Shown here: positions 17,901 to 26,771 of the stretch, in pieces
Layout of the letters: each line of letters begins with the position of its first letter
Position numbering within the stretch: position 1 is the stretch's first letter
DNA from: Nostoc sp. UHCC 0302
GTDB taxonomy: Bacteria; Cyanobacteriota; Cyanobacteriia; Cyanobacteriales; Nostocaceae
Assembly: GCF_038096175.1 (NCBI RefSeq)
Contig: NZ_CP151099.1
Coordinates: 5,558,001 to 5,622,000, forward strand
Direction: 5' to 3'
Length of the DNA stretch: 64,000 nt
Notes under the pieces: model-generated
Seen by the model: only the letters and a program-made list of their open reading frames with translations
Told to the model about the DNA's origin: nothing
Database searches by the model: none
Program-made: the position numbers and the translations under genes

Positions 17901-19403
17901 CTAATTCCGATGCCAACGAGTGCCATTTGGATTATCAATCAGGGTAATACCTTGTGCTTGCAGTTCGTTACGAATGCGATCGCCTTCAGCAAAATTCCTG
18001 GCTTTTCTCGCTGCTTGTCGTTGTTGAATTAAATCTTCAATTTCCGCATCGCTCAAACCATCATTTACAGGAGTTTGGGCTTCTATTTTTGCTTCTAAGC
18101 CCAATACTCCAGCTAAAGTCACGAGTGTTTGCCACTGTATTTTTAACTCATCTACTGGTGTCTCAGTTTTTCCTTGATGCACAAGAATATTTCCCTCACG
18201 TTCCAGTTGTTTGGCTAATTCAAACAGCACTGTTAACCCACCAGGAAAATTAAAGTTTTCATTCACAGCTTCTTGGAAACGTTCAATATAGGCATTGGGT
18301 ACTGAAATTTCCCCAGTCCCTAATCCCCATTGCCCCTTATCCCCAGAGGGGGCCCCGAGTTCCCCAGTGCCCAGTTCCCAGCCTAGCTGTTTACCATGTT
18401 GATAGCCGAAGAGTAAACCTTCTTTTAGAGTATGCCAAGCGTTTGTTTTATCTGCGATCGCTTCATTGGTAAAATCAATTGGTGTACGATATTGCGCTTG
18501 CAGTACCAATAACCGCACCGCCATTGGGTCAACTCCTCGATCCAGTAAGTCGCGAATAGTAGTAAAGTTGCCCAAAGATTTGGACATTTTTTCCCCATCC
18601 ACCTTGACCATGCCGTTATGCATCCAGTAACGAGCTAGAGGTTTCCCTGTCACAGCCTCAGATTGGGCAATTTCGTTTTCATGGTGGGGAAAAACTAAGT
18701 CTTCTCCGCCTGCATGAATGTCAATTGTATCACCCAAGCGATCGCGTACCATTGCGGAGCATTCTATATGCCACCCTGGACGACCTTTTCCCCACGGAGA
18801 ATCCCAGGCAGGTTCTCCTGGTTTTGCTGCTTTCCACAAAGCAAAATCATCTTTGTCTCTTTTTCTTTGATACTCTGCATCTTCTGTATCAACTCGTCCA
18901 CTTGCGCCAGCTTGCAAATCTTCTAGTTTGCGTCCAGAAAGCTTACCGTACTCACTAAACTGCTTGATTGCATAATATACATCTCCCTGTGAGGGGTAGG
19001 CAAAGCCTTTATTTTCCAACTCATGAATTAGCCGCTGAATGCCATTCATCGTATGCGTCGCACGCGGATATTCATCGGCTTCTTTGATATTCAGCCGCGC
19101 CATATCCTCAAAATATGCTTTGATGAAGCGATCGGCTACAGCCTCCATTGATGAGTGTTCAAGACAGGCTCGTTTGAGAATCTTGTCATCAATATCAGTA
19201 AAATTCTGGACGTAACGGACTTCATAGCCGATAAACTGAAGATATCGACGCACTACGTCCCATACAATGCAAGCTCTAGCATGACCCAAATGACAGTAGT
19301 CATACACCGTCACGCCGCAGTAATACATCTTAACCTTGCCTGGTTCGACTGTTTCAAACGGTTCCAGACGACGGGTGAGGGTATTGTAAAGGGTTAGGGT
19401 CAT
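17901..19403 (-). CDS. cysS: Cysteinyl-tRNA synthetase
   Basis: CysRS charges tRNA-Cys. The zinc site is made of the Cys in MYYCGVTVYD, the Cys of WHIECSAM and the HHENE segment. CHLGHARA is the HIGH motif and KMSKSLGN the KMSKS loop. The ATG at 19403 (MTLTLYNTL) gives 500 aa; an in-frame codon 18 bases upstream is less likely. Between the catalytic domain and the C-terminal helical part (about residues 361-387) lies a Gly-rich insert (WELGTGELGAPSGDKGQWGL) encoded by DNA of the CCCCAGT heptamer type (about 18305-18385). The insert keeps the frame and lies in a region that is usually a surface helix junction, so the enzyme is expected to work. Confidence 0.97.
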   Translation of the reverse strand: MTLTLYNTLTRRLEPFETVEPGKVKMYYCGVTVYDYCHLGHARACIVWDVVRRYLQFIGYEVRYVQNFTDIDDKILKRACLEHSSMEAVADRFIKAYFEDMARLNIKEADEYPRATHTMNGIQRLIHELENKGFAYPSQGDVYYAIKQFSEYGKLSGRKLEDLQAGASGRVDTEDAEYQRKRDKDDFALWKAAKPGEPAWDSPWGKGRPGWHIECSAMVRDRLGDTIDIHAGGEDLVFPHHENEIAQSEAVTGKPLARYWMHNGMVKVDGEKMSKSLGNFTTIRDLLDRGVDPMAVRLLVLQAQYRTPIDFTNEAIADKTNAWHTLKEGLLFGYQHGKQLGWELGTGELGAPSGDKGQWGLGTGEISVPNAYIERFQEAVNENFNFPGGLTVLFELAKQLEREGNILVHQGKTETPVDELKIQWQTLVTLAGVLGLEAKIEAQTPVNDGLSDAEIEDLIQQRQAARKARNFAEGDRIRNELQAQGITLIDNPNGTRWHRN

Positions 19404-19732
19404 AAGCAATTCAAAATTCACTCATTCAAAATTCAAAATGAAAAACCCCGTATTGGCAAGCATTTTGACTGCTGACTATATGCAGGTTAAACGTGGAACA
19501 GCTTAACAGATGTCATGCTAAATAGATAGATACGCAATAATAGGGTAAAGCACTGGGATGACAGTCCAGCATCCCTATGCTAGTACGTTACGGCAAAAAT
19601 CAACATACTGTTGGACAAAATGTCAACAGCCCAAAAATGAAAGATTTTGGAATTTTGAATTCCACGTAACGGTGCTAATGTTTTCTGGACTATCTGCGCT
19701 ACATTCTATTTTTGATTTTTAATAACAGCACC
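19404..19732. other. Divergent promoter region between cysS and the COG0523 gene
   Basis: About 330 bp without a gene between two divergent genes. Both promoters must lie here. I looked for a Zur-type inverted repeat in front of the GTPase gene and found no convincing one. Confidence 0.4.
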
Positions 19733-20857
19733 ATGCAATCAGCAGTCACTCCCGAATCTCAAGCAATGGATGCGCCCAAACAAGGGATGCCAGTCACAAT
19801 TATTACAGGCTTCCTCGGTAGCGGCAAGACAACTTTACTTAATCATATTCTCACTAACCAACAGGGTTTGAAAACCGCTGTTCTCGTTAATGAGTTTGGT
19901 GAAATTGGCATCGATAACGAGTTAATTGTCTCCACAGGCGAGAACATGGTGGAGCTAAGTAATGGTTGTATTTGTTGCACCATTAATACTGATTTGGTAG
20001 ATGCCGTTTACAAAGTTTTAGAACGCCAAGAGAATCTAGATTATCTAGTAGTAGAAACAACTGGATTAGCAGATCCATTACCAGTAGCTCTGACATTTCT
20101 AGGTACTGAATTGCGAGATTTGACTCGTTTAGATTCGATTATCACTGTAGTAGATGCGGCAAATTATAGCCTCGATTTATTCAACTCTGAAGCAGCACAC
20201 AATCAGATTGCCTATGGTGATGTAATTCTGCTGAATAAGACAGATTTGGTGGATGAAGCTACTTTAAATGAGTTAGAAGGAAAAATTAACGAAGTTAAGG
20301 AAGGAGCGAGAATTCTTCGCACCACGCGATCGCAAGTGCCACTTCCCTTAATTCTCAGTGTTGGTTTATTTGAGTCTAATAAGTATTTTGATACTGCCGA
20401 AGATGACCACGACCATCACGACCATGATCATGACCATGATCACTCAACGTGTGGACACGACCATCATGACCATGACCATCACAATCATGACCATCACGAT
20501 CATGACCATGAACACCATCATCATTCCGACCATTTAGAAAATGATGGCTTTACTTCAATATCTTTTCAAAGTGATAAGCCTCTTTCCATTAGGAAGTTTC
20601 AGTATTTCTTAGATAACCAGCTAAGCTCAAATATCTTCCGGGCAAAGGGGATTATGTGGTTTGATGAAAGTCCGAAGCGTCATATTTTCCACTTATGTGG
20701 CAAACGCTTCACCTTAGATGATGATGAGTGGCAAGGTCAACCAAAAAACCAATTAGTACTAATTGGTCAAAATTTGGATCGTGAGGCTTTAATGACTCAG
20801 CTAGAAAATTGCATTTGTCTCCCTTCCACCTCTCGCGGAAAAGGGTTTGGAAAATAA
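19733..20857 (+). CDS. COG0523 (CobW/ZNG-like) GTPase with His-rich metal loop
   Basis: Members of this G3E GTPase family hand metals, mostly zinc or cobalt, to client proteins. From the ATG at 19733 the protein has 374 aa. The Walker A motif is GFLGSGKTTLLNH, followed by VNEFGEIGID, then the metal-binding CxCC in NGCICCTI, and NKTD for guanine. Before the C-terminal CobW domain (from about residue 275) is a stretch of some 45 residues that is almost entirely His and Asp with one Cys. This loop would bind several metal ions. Cobalamin genes are not adjacent, so zinc handling is more likely than cobalt insertion, but the sequence does not decide. Confidence 0.9.
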   Translation: MQSAVTPESQAMDAPKQGMPVTIITGFLGSGKTTLLNHILTNQQGLKTAVLVNEFGEIGIDNELIVSTGENMVELSNGCICCTINTDLVDAVYKVLERQENLDYLVVETTGLADPLPVALTFLGTELRDLTRLDSIITVVDAANYSLDLFNSEAAHNQIAYGDVILLNKTDLVDEATLNELEGKINEVKEGARILRTTRSQVPLPLILSVGLFESNKYFDTAEDDHDHHDHDHDHDHSTCGHDHHDHDHHNHDHHDHDHEHHHHSDHLENDGFTSISFQSDKPLSIRKFQYFLDNQLSSNIFRAKGIMWFDESPKRHIFHLCGKRFTLDDDEWQGQPKNQLVLIGQNLDREALMTQLENCICLPSTSRGKGFGK

Positions 20858-20864
20858 AAGTTAA

Positions 20865-20904
20865 GAGTTAAGAGTTATAAATTATAATTCATAACTCTTA
20901 ACTC
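20865..20904. repeat. Perfect 14-bp inverted repeat between the GTPase gene and dtd
   Basis: GAGTTAAGAGTTAT (20865-20878) and its complement (20891-20904) with a 12-base loop. It lies 7 bases after the stop of the GTPase gene and may act as a terminator, though no T-run follows. The AGTTAAGAGTTA text is a common intergenic repeat in this window (also near 8780). Confidence 0.6.
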
Positions 20905-20919
20905 CTCACTGACAAAAGT

Positions 20920-21372
20920 ATGCGCGTTATCATCCAGCGAGTCAAATCATCTCAAGTCATCGTGAATGGTGAAGTTGTCGGTAAAATTGGGCGGGGGCTA
21001 AACTTGCTTGTAGGCATTGCTGATACCGATACTGATATTGAACTCGACTGGATGGTACGTAAATGTTTGGAATTGCGCCTATTTCCTGGTGAAGAAGGGG
21101 GCGACAGATGGCAAAAATCCGTGCAAGAAATCGGCGGTGAATTATTAGTAGTCAGTCAGTTTACGCTTTACGGGGACTGCCGTAAAGGTCGCCGCCCCTC
21201 TTTTGACCGTTCAGCTACGCCTCAATTAGCAGAAGATTTATATGACCGTTTTGTAACTAAGTTACAAACTAGCGGGTTAGTGATAGAAACTGGTAAATTT
21301 GGTGCAATGATGCAAGTCACTATTGAAAATGATGGGCCTGTAACTTTATTACTTGAGCGAGAAGCAATTTAA
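20920..21372 (+). CDS. dtd: D-aminoacyl-tRNA deacylase
   Basis: Dtd hydrolyses D-amino acids (and Gly from mischarged tRNA-Ala) off tRNA. The 150-aa length is exact for the family. Both cross-subunit active-site motifs are present: SQFTLYGD near residues 78-85, followed by [10 protein letters not shown], and the Gly-cisPro motif [10 protein letters not shown] near the C-terminus. The start [13 protein letters not shown] is typical. It follows the GTPase gene with a hairpin in between. Confidence 0.96.
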   Translation: MRVIIQRVKSSQVIVNGEVVGKIGRGLNLLVGIADTDTDIELDWMVRKCLELRLFPGEEGGDRWQKSVQEIGGELLVVSQFTLYGDCRKGRRPSFDRSATPQLAEDLYDRFVTKLQTSGLVIETGKFGAMMQVTIENDGPVTLLLEREAI

Positions 21373-21477
21373 ATATATATACGTAAAACGAAGAATATCA
21401 TTACTTCTTAGATAGTGGAGTTCTAAATAATGAGAGAATATTAAATTAACCATCACAAAAGTTTAAATTCTTTCATC

Positions 21478-21813
21478 ATGGCGAAAATCCAGTTTTCTAG
21501 AGGGATCGACGAAGAAGTAGTTCCAGAGGTGCGTTTGACGCGCTCAAAAGATGGCAACGATGGCACGGCAACATTTATTTTTGAAAATCCCAGGGCTTTA
21601 GATCAAGATAAAACTGATGACATCACCGGGATGTACCTAATTGATGAAGAAGGCGAAATCATTACCCGCGAAGTTAAAGCTATATTTGTCAACGGCAGAC
21701 CGGAAAAAATACAAGCACTTTACCTGATGAAATCAAAAGAAGAATGGGAGCGTTTTATACGCTTCATGGAACGGTATGCTGAAGAAAACGATTTGGGATT
21801 CAGCAAATCTTAA
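21478..21813 (+). CDS. psb28: Photosystem II assembly protein Psb28
   Basis: Psb28 binds transiently to the cytoplasmic face of PSII assembly intermediates (RC47), near cytochrome b559. The 111-aa length and the sequence [39 protein letters not shown] and the basic-aromatic end [20 protein letters not shown] are typical of the family. It is soluble with no transit or signal peptide. It lies between dtd and a molybdopterin gene with gaps of 60-105 bases, without a clear functional link. Confidence 0.95.
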   Translation: MAKIQFSRGIDEEVVPEVRLTRSKDGNDGTATFIFENPRALDQDKTDDITGMYLIDEEGEIITREVKAIFVNGRPEKIQALYLMKSKEEWERFIRFMERYAEENDLGFSKS

Positions 21814-21872
21814 TCAGAATTGGTAATGGGTAATGGATAATTGCTTCACTACTCATTACCTATTACCTAAAT

Positions 21873-22376
21873 ATGACGTCACAACCTCACCCAGACTCGA
21901 TTGAAATTACGATAACTTGTGCTGTCGTTACCGTCAGTGATACGCGTACCCCCGAAACAGATAAGAGTGGACAGCTGATTCAGCAATTACTGCTTGCTGC
22001 CCATCATGCTGTAGGAGCCTACACAATTATCAAAGATGAACCAACACAGATTCAAGGGCAAATAGAACAGCTGGGTCAAAACTTGAATTTAGACGCTGTG
22101 ATTTTCAACGGTGGCACAGGTATTGCACCGAGAGATACCACTTACGATGCGATTGAGAAGTTACTAGAGAAAACTTTGCCAGGATTTGGAGAGTTGTTTC
22201 GCTTTTTAAGTTATCAAGAAATTGGTTCGCGTGCGATCGCTTCTCGCGCAGTTGCTGGTGTTTATCAAAATAAACTAATCTTCTCGCTTCCAGGTTCAAG
22301 TAATGCTGTACGACTGGCGATGGAAAAACTGATTTTACCCGAACTAGTTCATTTGGTAAGTCAGATTCGTAAATAG
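21873..22376 (+). CDS. MoaB/MogA-type molybdopterin adenylyltransferase
   Basis: Proteins of this family adenylate molybdopterin before metal insertion during molybdenum cofactor synthesis. The 167-aa product has the substrate-binding GGTGIAPRDTTYDA (about 86-99) and FRFLSYQEIGSRAIASRAVAG, the signature of MoaB/MogA, and LPGSSNAVRLAMEKL near the end. Cyanobacteria usually have a single small member, so MogA-like activity is likely. The residues that separate active MogA from inactive MoaB were not resolved here. Confidence 0.88.
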   Translation: MTSQPHPDSIEITITCAVVTVSDTRTPETDKSGQLIQQLLLAAHHAVGAYTIIKDEPTQIQGQIEQLGQNLNLDAVIFNGGTGIAPRDTTYDAIEKLLEKTLPGFGELFRFLSYQEIGSRAIASRAVAGVYQNKLIFSLPGSSNAVRLAMEKLILPELVHLVSQIRK

Positions 22377-22377
22377 G

Positions 22378-22412
22378 GTATTGGGGACTGGGGATTGGGG
22401 ACTGGGGACTAG
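22378..22412. repeat. Heptamer tandem repeat (GGGGACT-type)
   Basis: About five units alternating GGGGACT and GGGGATT directly after the stop of the MoaB/MogA gene. Confidence 0.75.
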
Positions 22413-22460
22413 GTAAAGTAATATCAAGAGCTTATATCAAAACTTTTTGAGTATGCCTTA

Positions 22461-22506
22461 ATTACGAATTACGAATTACGAATTACGAATTACGAATTAC
22501 GAATTA
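22461..22506. repeat. Six perfect copies of ATTACGA
   Basis: ATTACGA repeated six times in tandem (22461-22502), then ATTAG. The same heptamer, in the opposite orientation (TAATTCG), is repeated eight times at 26347-26402. Confidence 0.95.
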
Positions 22507-22523
22507 GTACGCTGAGTTCCAAT

Positions 22524-22553
22524 AAAAAAACCCCCGTGTTGATGCGGAGGTTG
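22524..22553 (-). terminator. Intrinsic terminator of mraY
   Basis: On the minus strand an 8-bp stem (AACCTCCG with CGGGGGTT, one G-T pair) is followed by TTTTT. It lies about 40 bases after the mraY stop. Confidence 0.8.
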
Positions 22554-22589
22554 GTATTTGGTCTTAGACTATTTTTTCAAAAAATTGAT

Positions 22590-23693
22590 TTAAAATGGAG
22601 CGATCGCTAAACAAATGGTAGCCAAAAGAGTAGCAATTATATAAAACGTCCCAACGACTTGCAATTCTGACCAGCCTGTAAGTTCTAGGTGATGGTGTAA
22701 AGGAGCCATTTTGAAGAGGCGCTTGCCTTTCCCATCGGGGCCTTTAGTGGCTTTGTAATAACTTACCTGCGCCATTACAGAAAGTGTTTCTACAAAGAAG
22801 ATACCGCTAAGAATGAACAGTGCTGCTAAACTGTTAGTCAAAAGTGCTACCGCACCTAAAGCTCCACCTAGTGCTAGGGAACCTGTATCTCCCATAAAAA
22901 CGCGTGCTGGGTTGCGGTTATGAGCTAAGAAACCTAAGCAACTACCACTTAAAGCGGCACAAAATACCATCAATCCAGGTGAAGTAGGTGCGATAATTAC
23001 GGCTAATGCTAGTAAAGCGATCGCTACTGTTCCACCTGCTAAACCATCAATACCATCAGTTAAATTAGTTGCATTACTCTCTGCCACTAGGACAAAGCCA
23101 GCTAAAGGCCAGAATAACAAACCTAAAGGTAAAGAAAAACTCACCCAAGGTAAAGCAATATTTGTAATATTAGTAGGCTGATTAAACATCAACCATATAC
23201 AAAACACCGCAGCAAAGCCGACTTGTAAAGCCAATTTCATGCGGGGGGATATACCTTTATTTGACTTCCGGCGGAGAATTTGCCAATCATCTATCCAGCC
23301 AATGAAGCCGTAGCTGAGGGTTAATGCCGAAACAGCAAGCACCTCTTTGGCAAAGTTAGATAATAGGCAGGCAGCTATTACAGCAACGGGTATAAAAAAT
23401 ATACCACCCATTGTTGGCGTACCTGCCTTTTTCAAATGGGCTTGGGGGCCATCTTCGCGAATGATTTGCCCCGTTTTGAGTGCTTGCAGTACAGGTATGA
23501 CCAGATGACCTATGAAACCTGAACCCAATGCACACAATAATAGTGGTAGGGTTAGTGACATAGCTTGCCAGGGCGTTCTATTCGCCATCCAATCAAAAGT
23601 CAGCGCTGTAGCACTCAGCCCCAAAGCTAACAAAGAGGCTAGCCCAATTCCAGAAATGTTTAATCCTTGTTCAGGAGATAATTTAGCGTCCAC
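22590..23693 (-). CDS. mraY: Phospho-N-acetylmuramoyl-pentapeptide transferase
   Basis: MraY transfers phospho-MurNAc-pentapeptide to undecaprenyl phosphate in the inner membrane, making lipid I for peptidoglycan. About ten hydrophobic segments are visible. Catalytic blocks are WIDDWQILRRKSNKGI (the Asp pair that binds Mg), NATNLTDGIDGLAGG and VFMGDTGSLALGG, and the C-terminal MAPLHHHLELTGWSE is the conserved His motif. I take the GTG at 23693 (VDAKLSPEQG) as the start, giving 367 aa, with AAGGGA nine bases upstream; a GTG 24 bases further upstream is also in frame. No other mur gene is adjacent. Confidence 0.96.
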   Translation of the reverse strand: MDAKLSPEQGLNISGIGLASLLALGLSATALTFDWMANRTPWQAMSLTLPLLLCALGSGFIGHLVIPVLQALKTGQIIREDGPQAHLKKAGTPTMGGIFFIPVAVIAACLLSNFAKEVLAVSALTLSYGFIGWIDDWQILRRKSNKGISPRMKLALQVGFAAVFCIWLMFNQPTNITNIALPWVSFSLPLGLLFWPLAGFVLVAESNATNLTDGIDGLAGGTVAIALLALAVIIAPTSPGLMVFCAALSGSCLGFLAHNRNPARVFMGDTGSLALGGALGAVALLTNSLAALFILSGIFFVETLSVMAQVSYYKATKGPDGKGKRLFKMAPLHHHLELTGWSELQVVGTFYIIATLLATICLAIAPF

Positions 23694-23773
23694 AGATAGT
23701 TTCCCTTCACTCCACACTTACAAAATTAAATATTAGGAACTAGAGATATTACCAAGTTCCGTGATTAAAACAG

Positions 23774-24013
23774 TTAATCTTCAGCTATTGCTATATCGTC
23801 ATCATCATCAAGATCGTAATCGCCAATACCGTCTTCTACACCCATTAGCGAATCTATTTCTTCTTCGTCATCTGGAAAATCCGGCTCGTGAACGTCACGC
23901 GCTATGAGACGACCATTGTATTGCAGCCAGTCTAGCAGGGAGGACTCTTGCTTTAATGGAATTACGACAGCTCGCTGGTTGCGGGGTTCTTCACGTAAAG
24001 GAGAATTCAACAT
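23774..24013 (-). CDS. DUF3134-type cyanobacterial protein
   Basis: From the ATG at 24013 the product has 79 aa. It opens MLNSPLREEPRNQRAVVIPL, continues with SSLLDWLQYNGRLIARD and ends in a run of Asp and Glu (about 25 acidic residues). This order matches the DUF3134 family, which is confined to cyanobacteria and has no known role. A longer in-frame start at 24055 adds a hydrophobic leader that looks accidental. The acidic tail suggests a binding partner with basic surface, which is inference. It lies upstream of mraY on the same strand with an 80-base gap. Confidence 0.75.
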   Translation of the reverse strand: MLNSPLREEPRNQRAVVIPLKQESSLLDWLQYNGRLIARDVHEPDFPDDEEEIDSLMGVEDGIGDYDLDDDDDIAIAED

Positions 24014-24260
24014 AGCCACGAAGGAAGACAGAAAAAGGGTTAGGTAACTTGACAATTAGAGTCTATCACTTGATACGGACTAATTTAGTTATTCATTCAA
24101 CTGGTTGGTTGAGAAATCCGTAATAGGATAGAAATTTTTTATTTAATAACCGTATGCCAAACGGAGGTGGGTTTTTAGCGATTTGTACGGCTCTATACAG
24201 TAGACATTATTATCTTGTTCATGCTGATAGTTCAATGAATAATTTTAGAGGTGAAAAGCG

Positions 24261-24845
24261 ATGATTGGAAAAGCGGCCCTTATAGATGTGATCGCTGGTA
24301 CAAATCGCGGTTTATTGGCAACTGACCTACAAAAACAAGCTATCTTAGCTGCGATCGCCAATTTGGAAGACCTTAATCCTACACCACGTCCAGTGGAAGC
24401 GAGCAATTTGCTTAATGGCAATTGGCGACTACTATACACCACCAGCAAGGCTCTCTTAAACCTAGATCGCATACCTTTCTGTAAACTTGGTCAAATTTAT
24501 CAGTGTATTCAGGTAGAGACAAAGAGCGTTTACAATATAGCTGAAATATATGGCTTACCTTATTTAGAAGGTTTAGTTAGCGTTGCTGCCAAATTTGAGC
24601 CAGTTTCAGGTCGTCGTGTCCAAGTGAAATTTGAGCGCTCAATTATCGGATTACAACGTTTAATAGAATACAATTCTCCGGCAACTTTTATCCAACAAAT
24701 TGAAAGTGGCAAAAAATTTCCGGCAGTTGATTTTCCCATCAACAGTGATACACAACAAGGCTGGTTGGACATCACTTATATAGATGACAATCTGCGGATT
24801 GGTAGAGGTAACGAGGGGAGCGTGTTTGTATTGAGCAAAGCATGA
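24261..24845 (+). CDS. Fibrillin / plastid-lipid-associated (PAP) family protein
   Basis: Fibrillins are lipocalin-like proteins on thylakoids and lipid globules and take part in photoprotection. The 194-aa product has the typical start (two helices, then LNGNWRLLYTTS near 50-60), the central EPVSGRRVQVKFERS, and the closing DITYIDDNLRIGRGNEGSVFVL, which is the conserved PAP end. A ribosome site GAGG precedes the ATG at 24261 by about 10 bases. No signal peptide is seen. It is monocistronic as far as can be seen. Confidence 0.9.
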   Translation: MIGKAALIDVIAGTNRGLLATDLQKQAILAAIANLEDLNPTPRPVEASNLLNGNWRLLYTTSKALLNLDRIPFCKLGQIYQCIQVETKSVYNIAEIYGLPYLEGLVSVAAKFEPVSGRRVQVKFERSIIGLQRLIEYNSPATFIQQIESGKKFPAVDFPINSDTQQGWLDITYIDDNLRIGRGNEGSVFVLSKA

Positions 24846-25119
24846 GGTTACGCAAAATTACTATTTGCGAACGAAGGTATGCGATTGCGTGGCCTTTGTC
24901 AAGATGGGTCTAATACTATTTTAGGTTTAGATCGGGAGAGTGGGGCAGGGAAGCAGGGGAGCAGGGGGAGAAATAACTTACTCTTGACTCAGGACTCAGC
25001 ACTCCCAATGGTCATCTGACAAATAACTTAACAATGACTCTAGCGGAGACCTTCAGGTTGTAGAGTGAAATCAATTAGCCCTATATATTGGCGATTGATA
25101 ACTAAAAGGGAAGATAATC

Positions 25120-25332
25120 ATGGCTCAACGTGGTTCTAAAGTACGTATTCTCCGCCCAGAATCCTACTGGTTTCAGGATGTAGGAACCGTGGCCTCTATT
25201 GACCAAAGCGGCATCAAATACCCAGTAATTGTCCGGTTTGATAAGGTAAATTACTCTGGGATCAATACCAATAACTTTGCCGAAGATGAAATAGTAGAAG
25301 TTGAAGCACCAAAGGCGAAGGTGAAAAAGTAA
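25120..25332 (+). CDS. psaE: Photosystem I subunit IV (PsaE)
   Basis: PsaE is a small SH3-like subunit on the stromal face of photosystem I that helps ferredoxin docking and cyclic electron flow. The 70-aa length and sequence [36 protein letters not shown] are almost exact for cyanobacterial PsaE. The C-terminal Lys-rich tail is common. The 274-base gap upstream contains G-rich repeat text (near 24940-24970) and presumably a light-regulated promoter, which I cannot mark exactly. Confidence 0.98.
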   Translation: MAQRGSKVRILRPESYWFQDVGTVASIDQSGIKYPVIVRFDKVNYSGINTNNFAEDEIVEVEAPKAKVKK

Positions 25333-25488
25333 GTAGCAAAACCTCTTGGGGATTGTTTGATGGGATGATAAAAGAAAGTGTCGAGTACAAAGTATGGAGG
25401 ATGAAATTTTCAGCCCCTTCATTTTTTATACTTCCTCATCTCTTTTATATTTCCCAAAAATATCCAATTGCTTACTTAATCAGCTTTA

Positions 25489-26349
25489 ATGCCTGAATTG
25501 CCTGAAGTTGAAACAGTCCGGCGGGGTCTGAATCAATTGACCCTTGACCAAAAAATTACGGGTGGAGATGTGTTGCTTGAACGCACCATCGCCTACCCGT
25601 TTTCTGTCGGTGAGTTTGTTGCCAAAATTAAAGGGAGTAGTATTACCACTTGGCATCGTCGTGGCAAATATCTCTTAGCCGAACTCGCACCCTCCCCCAC
25701 TCCCCCACTCTCCCCCTCCTCCACTTGGCTAGGAGTTCATCTACGAATGACTGGTCAACTATTATGGCTGCATCAAGATGAACCATTACACAAGCACACG
25801 CGAGTCAGATTATTCTTTGGCGAACAGCAGGAATTGCGCTTTGTTGATCAGCGCACTTTTGGTCAAATGTGGTGGGTTCCGCCTGGTGTTGCTGTAGAAA
25901 GTATCATTACTGGTTTAGCAAAACTGGCAGTAGATCCATTTTCACCCGAATTTACTGTCGAGTATCTAGCTCTCAAACTGCAAAATCGTCGCCGTCCGAT
26001 TAAAACTGCGCTACTTGATCAGTCTGTTGTCGCAGGATTAGGTAACATCTATGCCGATGAAGCACTATTTAAGAGTGGGGTGTTACCCGAAACGCTGTGT
26101 ACAGATTTGCAGTTAGAGCACATTAAGTCTTTGCGAACAGCTATCATTGAAGTATTAGCAGCCAGCATTGAGGCTGGTGGAACGACTTTTAGTAATTTCC
26201 TTAACGTTAAAGGTATCAACGGCAACTATGGTGGTGTAGCCTGGGTTTATAACCGCGCCGGAGAACCTTGTCGAGTTTGCAGTGGTTTGATACAGCGAAC
26301 TAGGTTAGCTGGGCGTTCCAGTCATTTTTGCCCACAGTGCCAACGTTAA
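25489..26349 (+). CDS. mutM: Formamidopyrimidine-DNA glycosylase
   Basis: MutM (Fpg) removes 8-oxoguanine and formamidopyrimidines and cuts the strand by beta,delta-elimination. PELPEVETVRRGL at the start has the catalytic Pro2 and Glu3; a Lys in RRGKYLL is conserved; the helix-two-turn-helix segment ends in AGLGNIYADEALF; the zinc finger is CRVCSGLI...CPQC. Length is 286 aa. Between the conserved GKYLLAEL and WLGVHLRMTGQL is a Pro/Ser-rich stretch (residues about 66-78, APSPTPPLSPSS) encoded by CCCCACT-type heptamer repeats. The TAA stop lies within the first unit of the repeat at 26347. Confidence 0.97.
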   Translation: MPELPEVETVRRGLNQLTLDQKITGGDVLLERTIAYPFSVGEFVAKIKGSSITTWHRRGKYLLAELAPSPTPPLSPSSTWLGVHLRMTGQLLWLHQDEPLHKHTRVRLFFGEQQELRFVDQRTFGQMWWVPPGVAVESIITGLAKLAVDPFSPEFTVEYLALKLQNRRRPIKTALLDQSVVAGLGNIYADEALFKSGVLPETLCTDLQLEHIKSLRTAIIEVLAASIEAGGTTFSNFLNVKGINGNYGGVAWVYNRAGEPCRVCSGLIQRTRLAGRSSHFCPQCQR

Positions 26350-26402
26350 TTCGTAATTCGTAATTCGTAATTCGTAATTCGTAATTCGTAATTCGTAATT
26401 CG
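26347..26402. repeat. Eight tandem copies of TAATTCG
   Basis: Eight perfect 7-bp units; the first supplies the stop codon of mutM. The unit is the complement of the ATTACGA repeat at 22461. Confidence 0.95.
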
Positions 26403-26555
26403 TAATTACAAGGCGTTCAGATTTAATCTGGGTTTCGAGTTTATTCTATTGTTTCTACACGCTTAATCAATATACTCGGAATGAATTTGCGCTTTTGACG
26501 CTTGGTGCAAGCTAAGATCCTGTATAAAACAAGTTACAAATTTGTGAGGGGACTT

Positions 26556-26771
26556 ATGGCTGTCAAAAGAGGTGATTTGGTTCGCGTTGTCCGCGAGAAA
26601 CTAGAAAACAGTGTGGAAGCACAAGCTAGTGATCCTCGTTTTCCTTCTTATTTGTTCGACTCTAAGGGCGAAGTTGTTGATGTTAAAGGTGATTATGCCT
26701 TTGTTAAGTTCGGGAAAGTGCCAACACCAAATATTTGGTTACGTCTAGATCAACTCGAAGAATTTAAATAA
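26556..26771 (+). CDS. ndhO: NAD(P)H-quinone oxidoreductase subunit O
   Basis: NdhO is a small peripheral subunit of the cyanobacterial/chloroplast NDH-1 complex and is linked to cyclic electron flow. From the ATG at 26556, preceded by GAGGGGA, the product has 71 aa: [20 protein letters not shown], then [33 protein letters not shown], typical of the family. A longer in-frame start at 26502 lacks a ribosome site. No other ndh gene is adjacent, as is usual for ndhO. Confidence 0.93.
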   Translation: MAVKRGDLVRVVREKLENSVEAQASDPRFPSYLFDSKGEVVDVKGDYAFVKFGKVPTPNIWLRLDQLEEFK

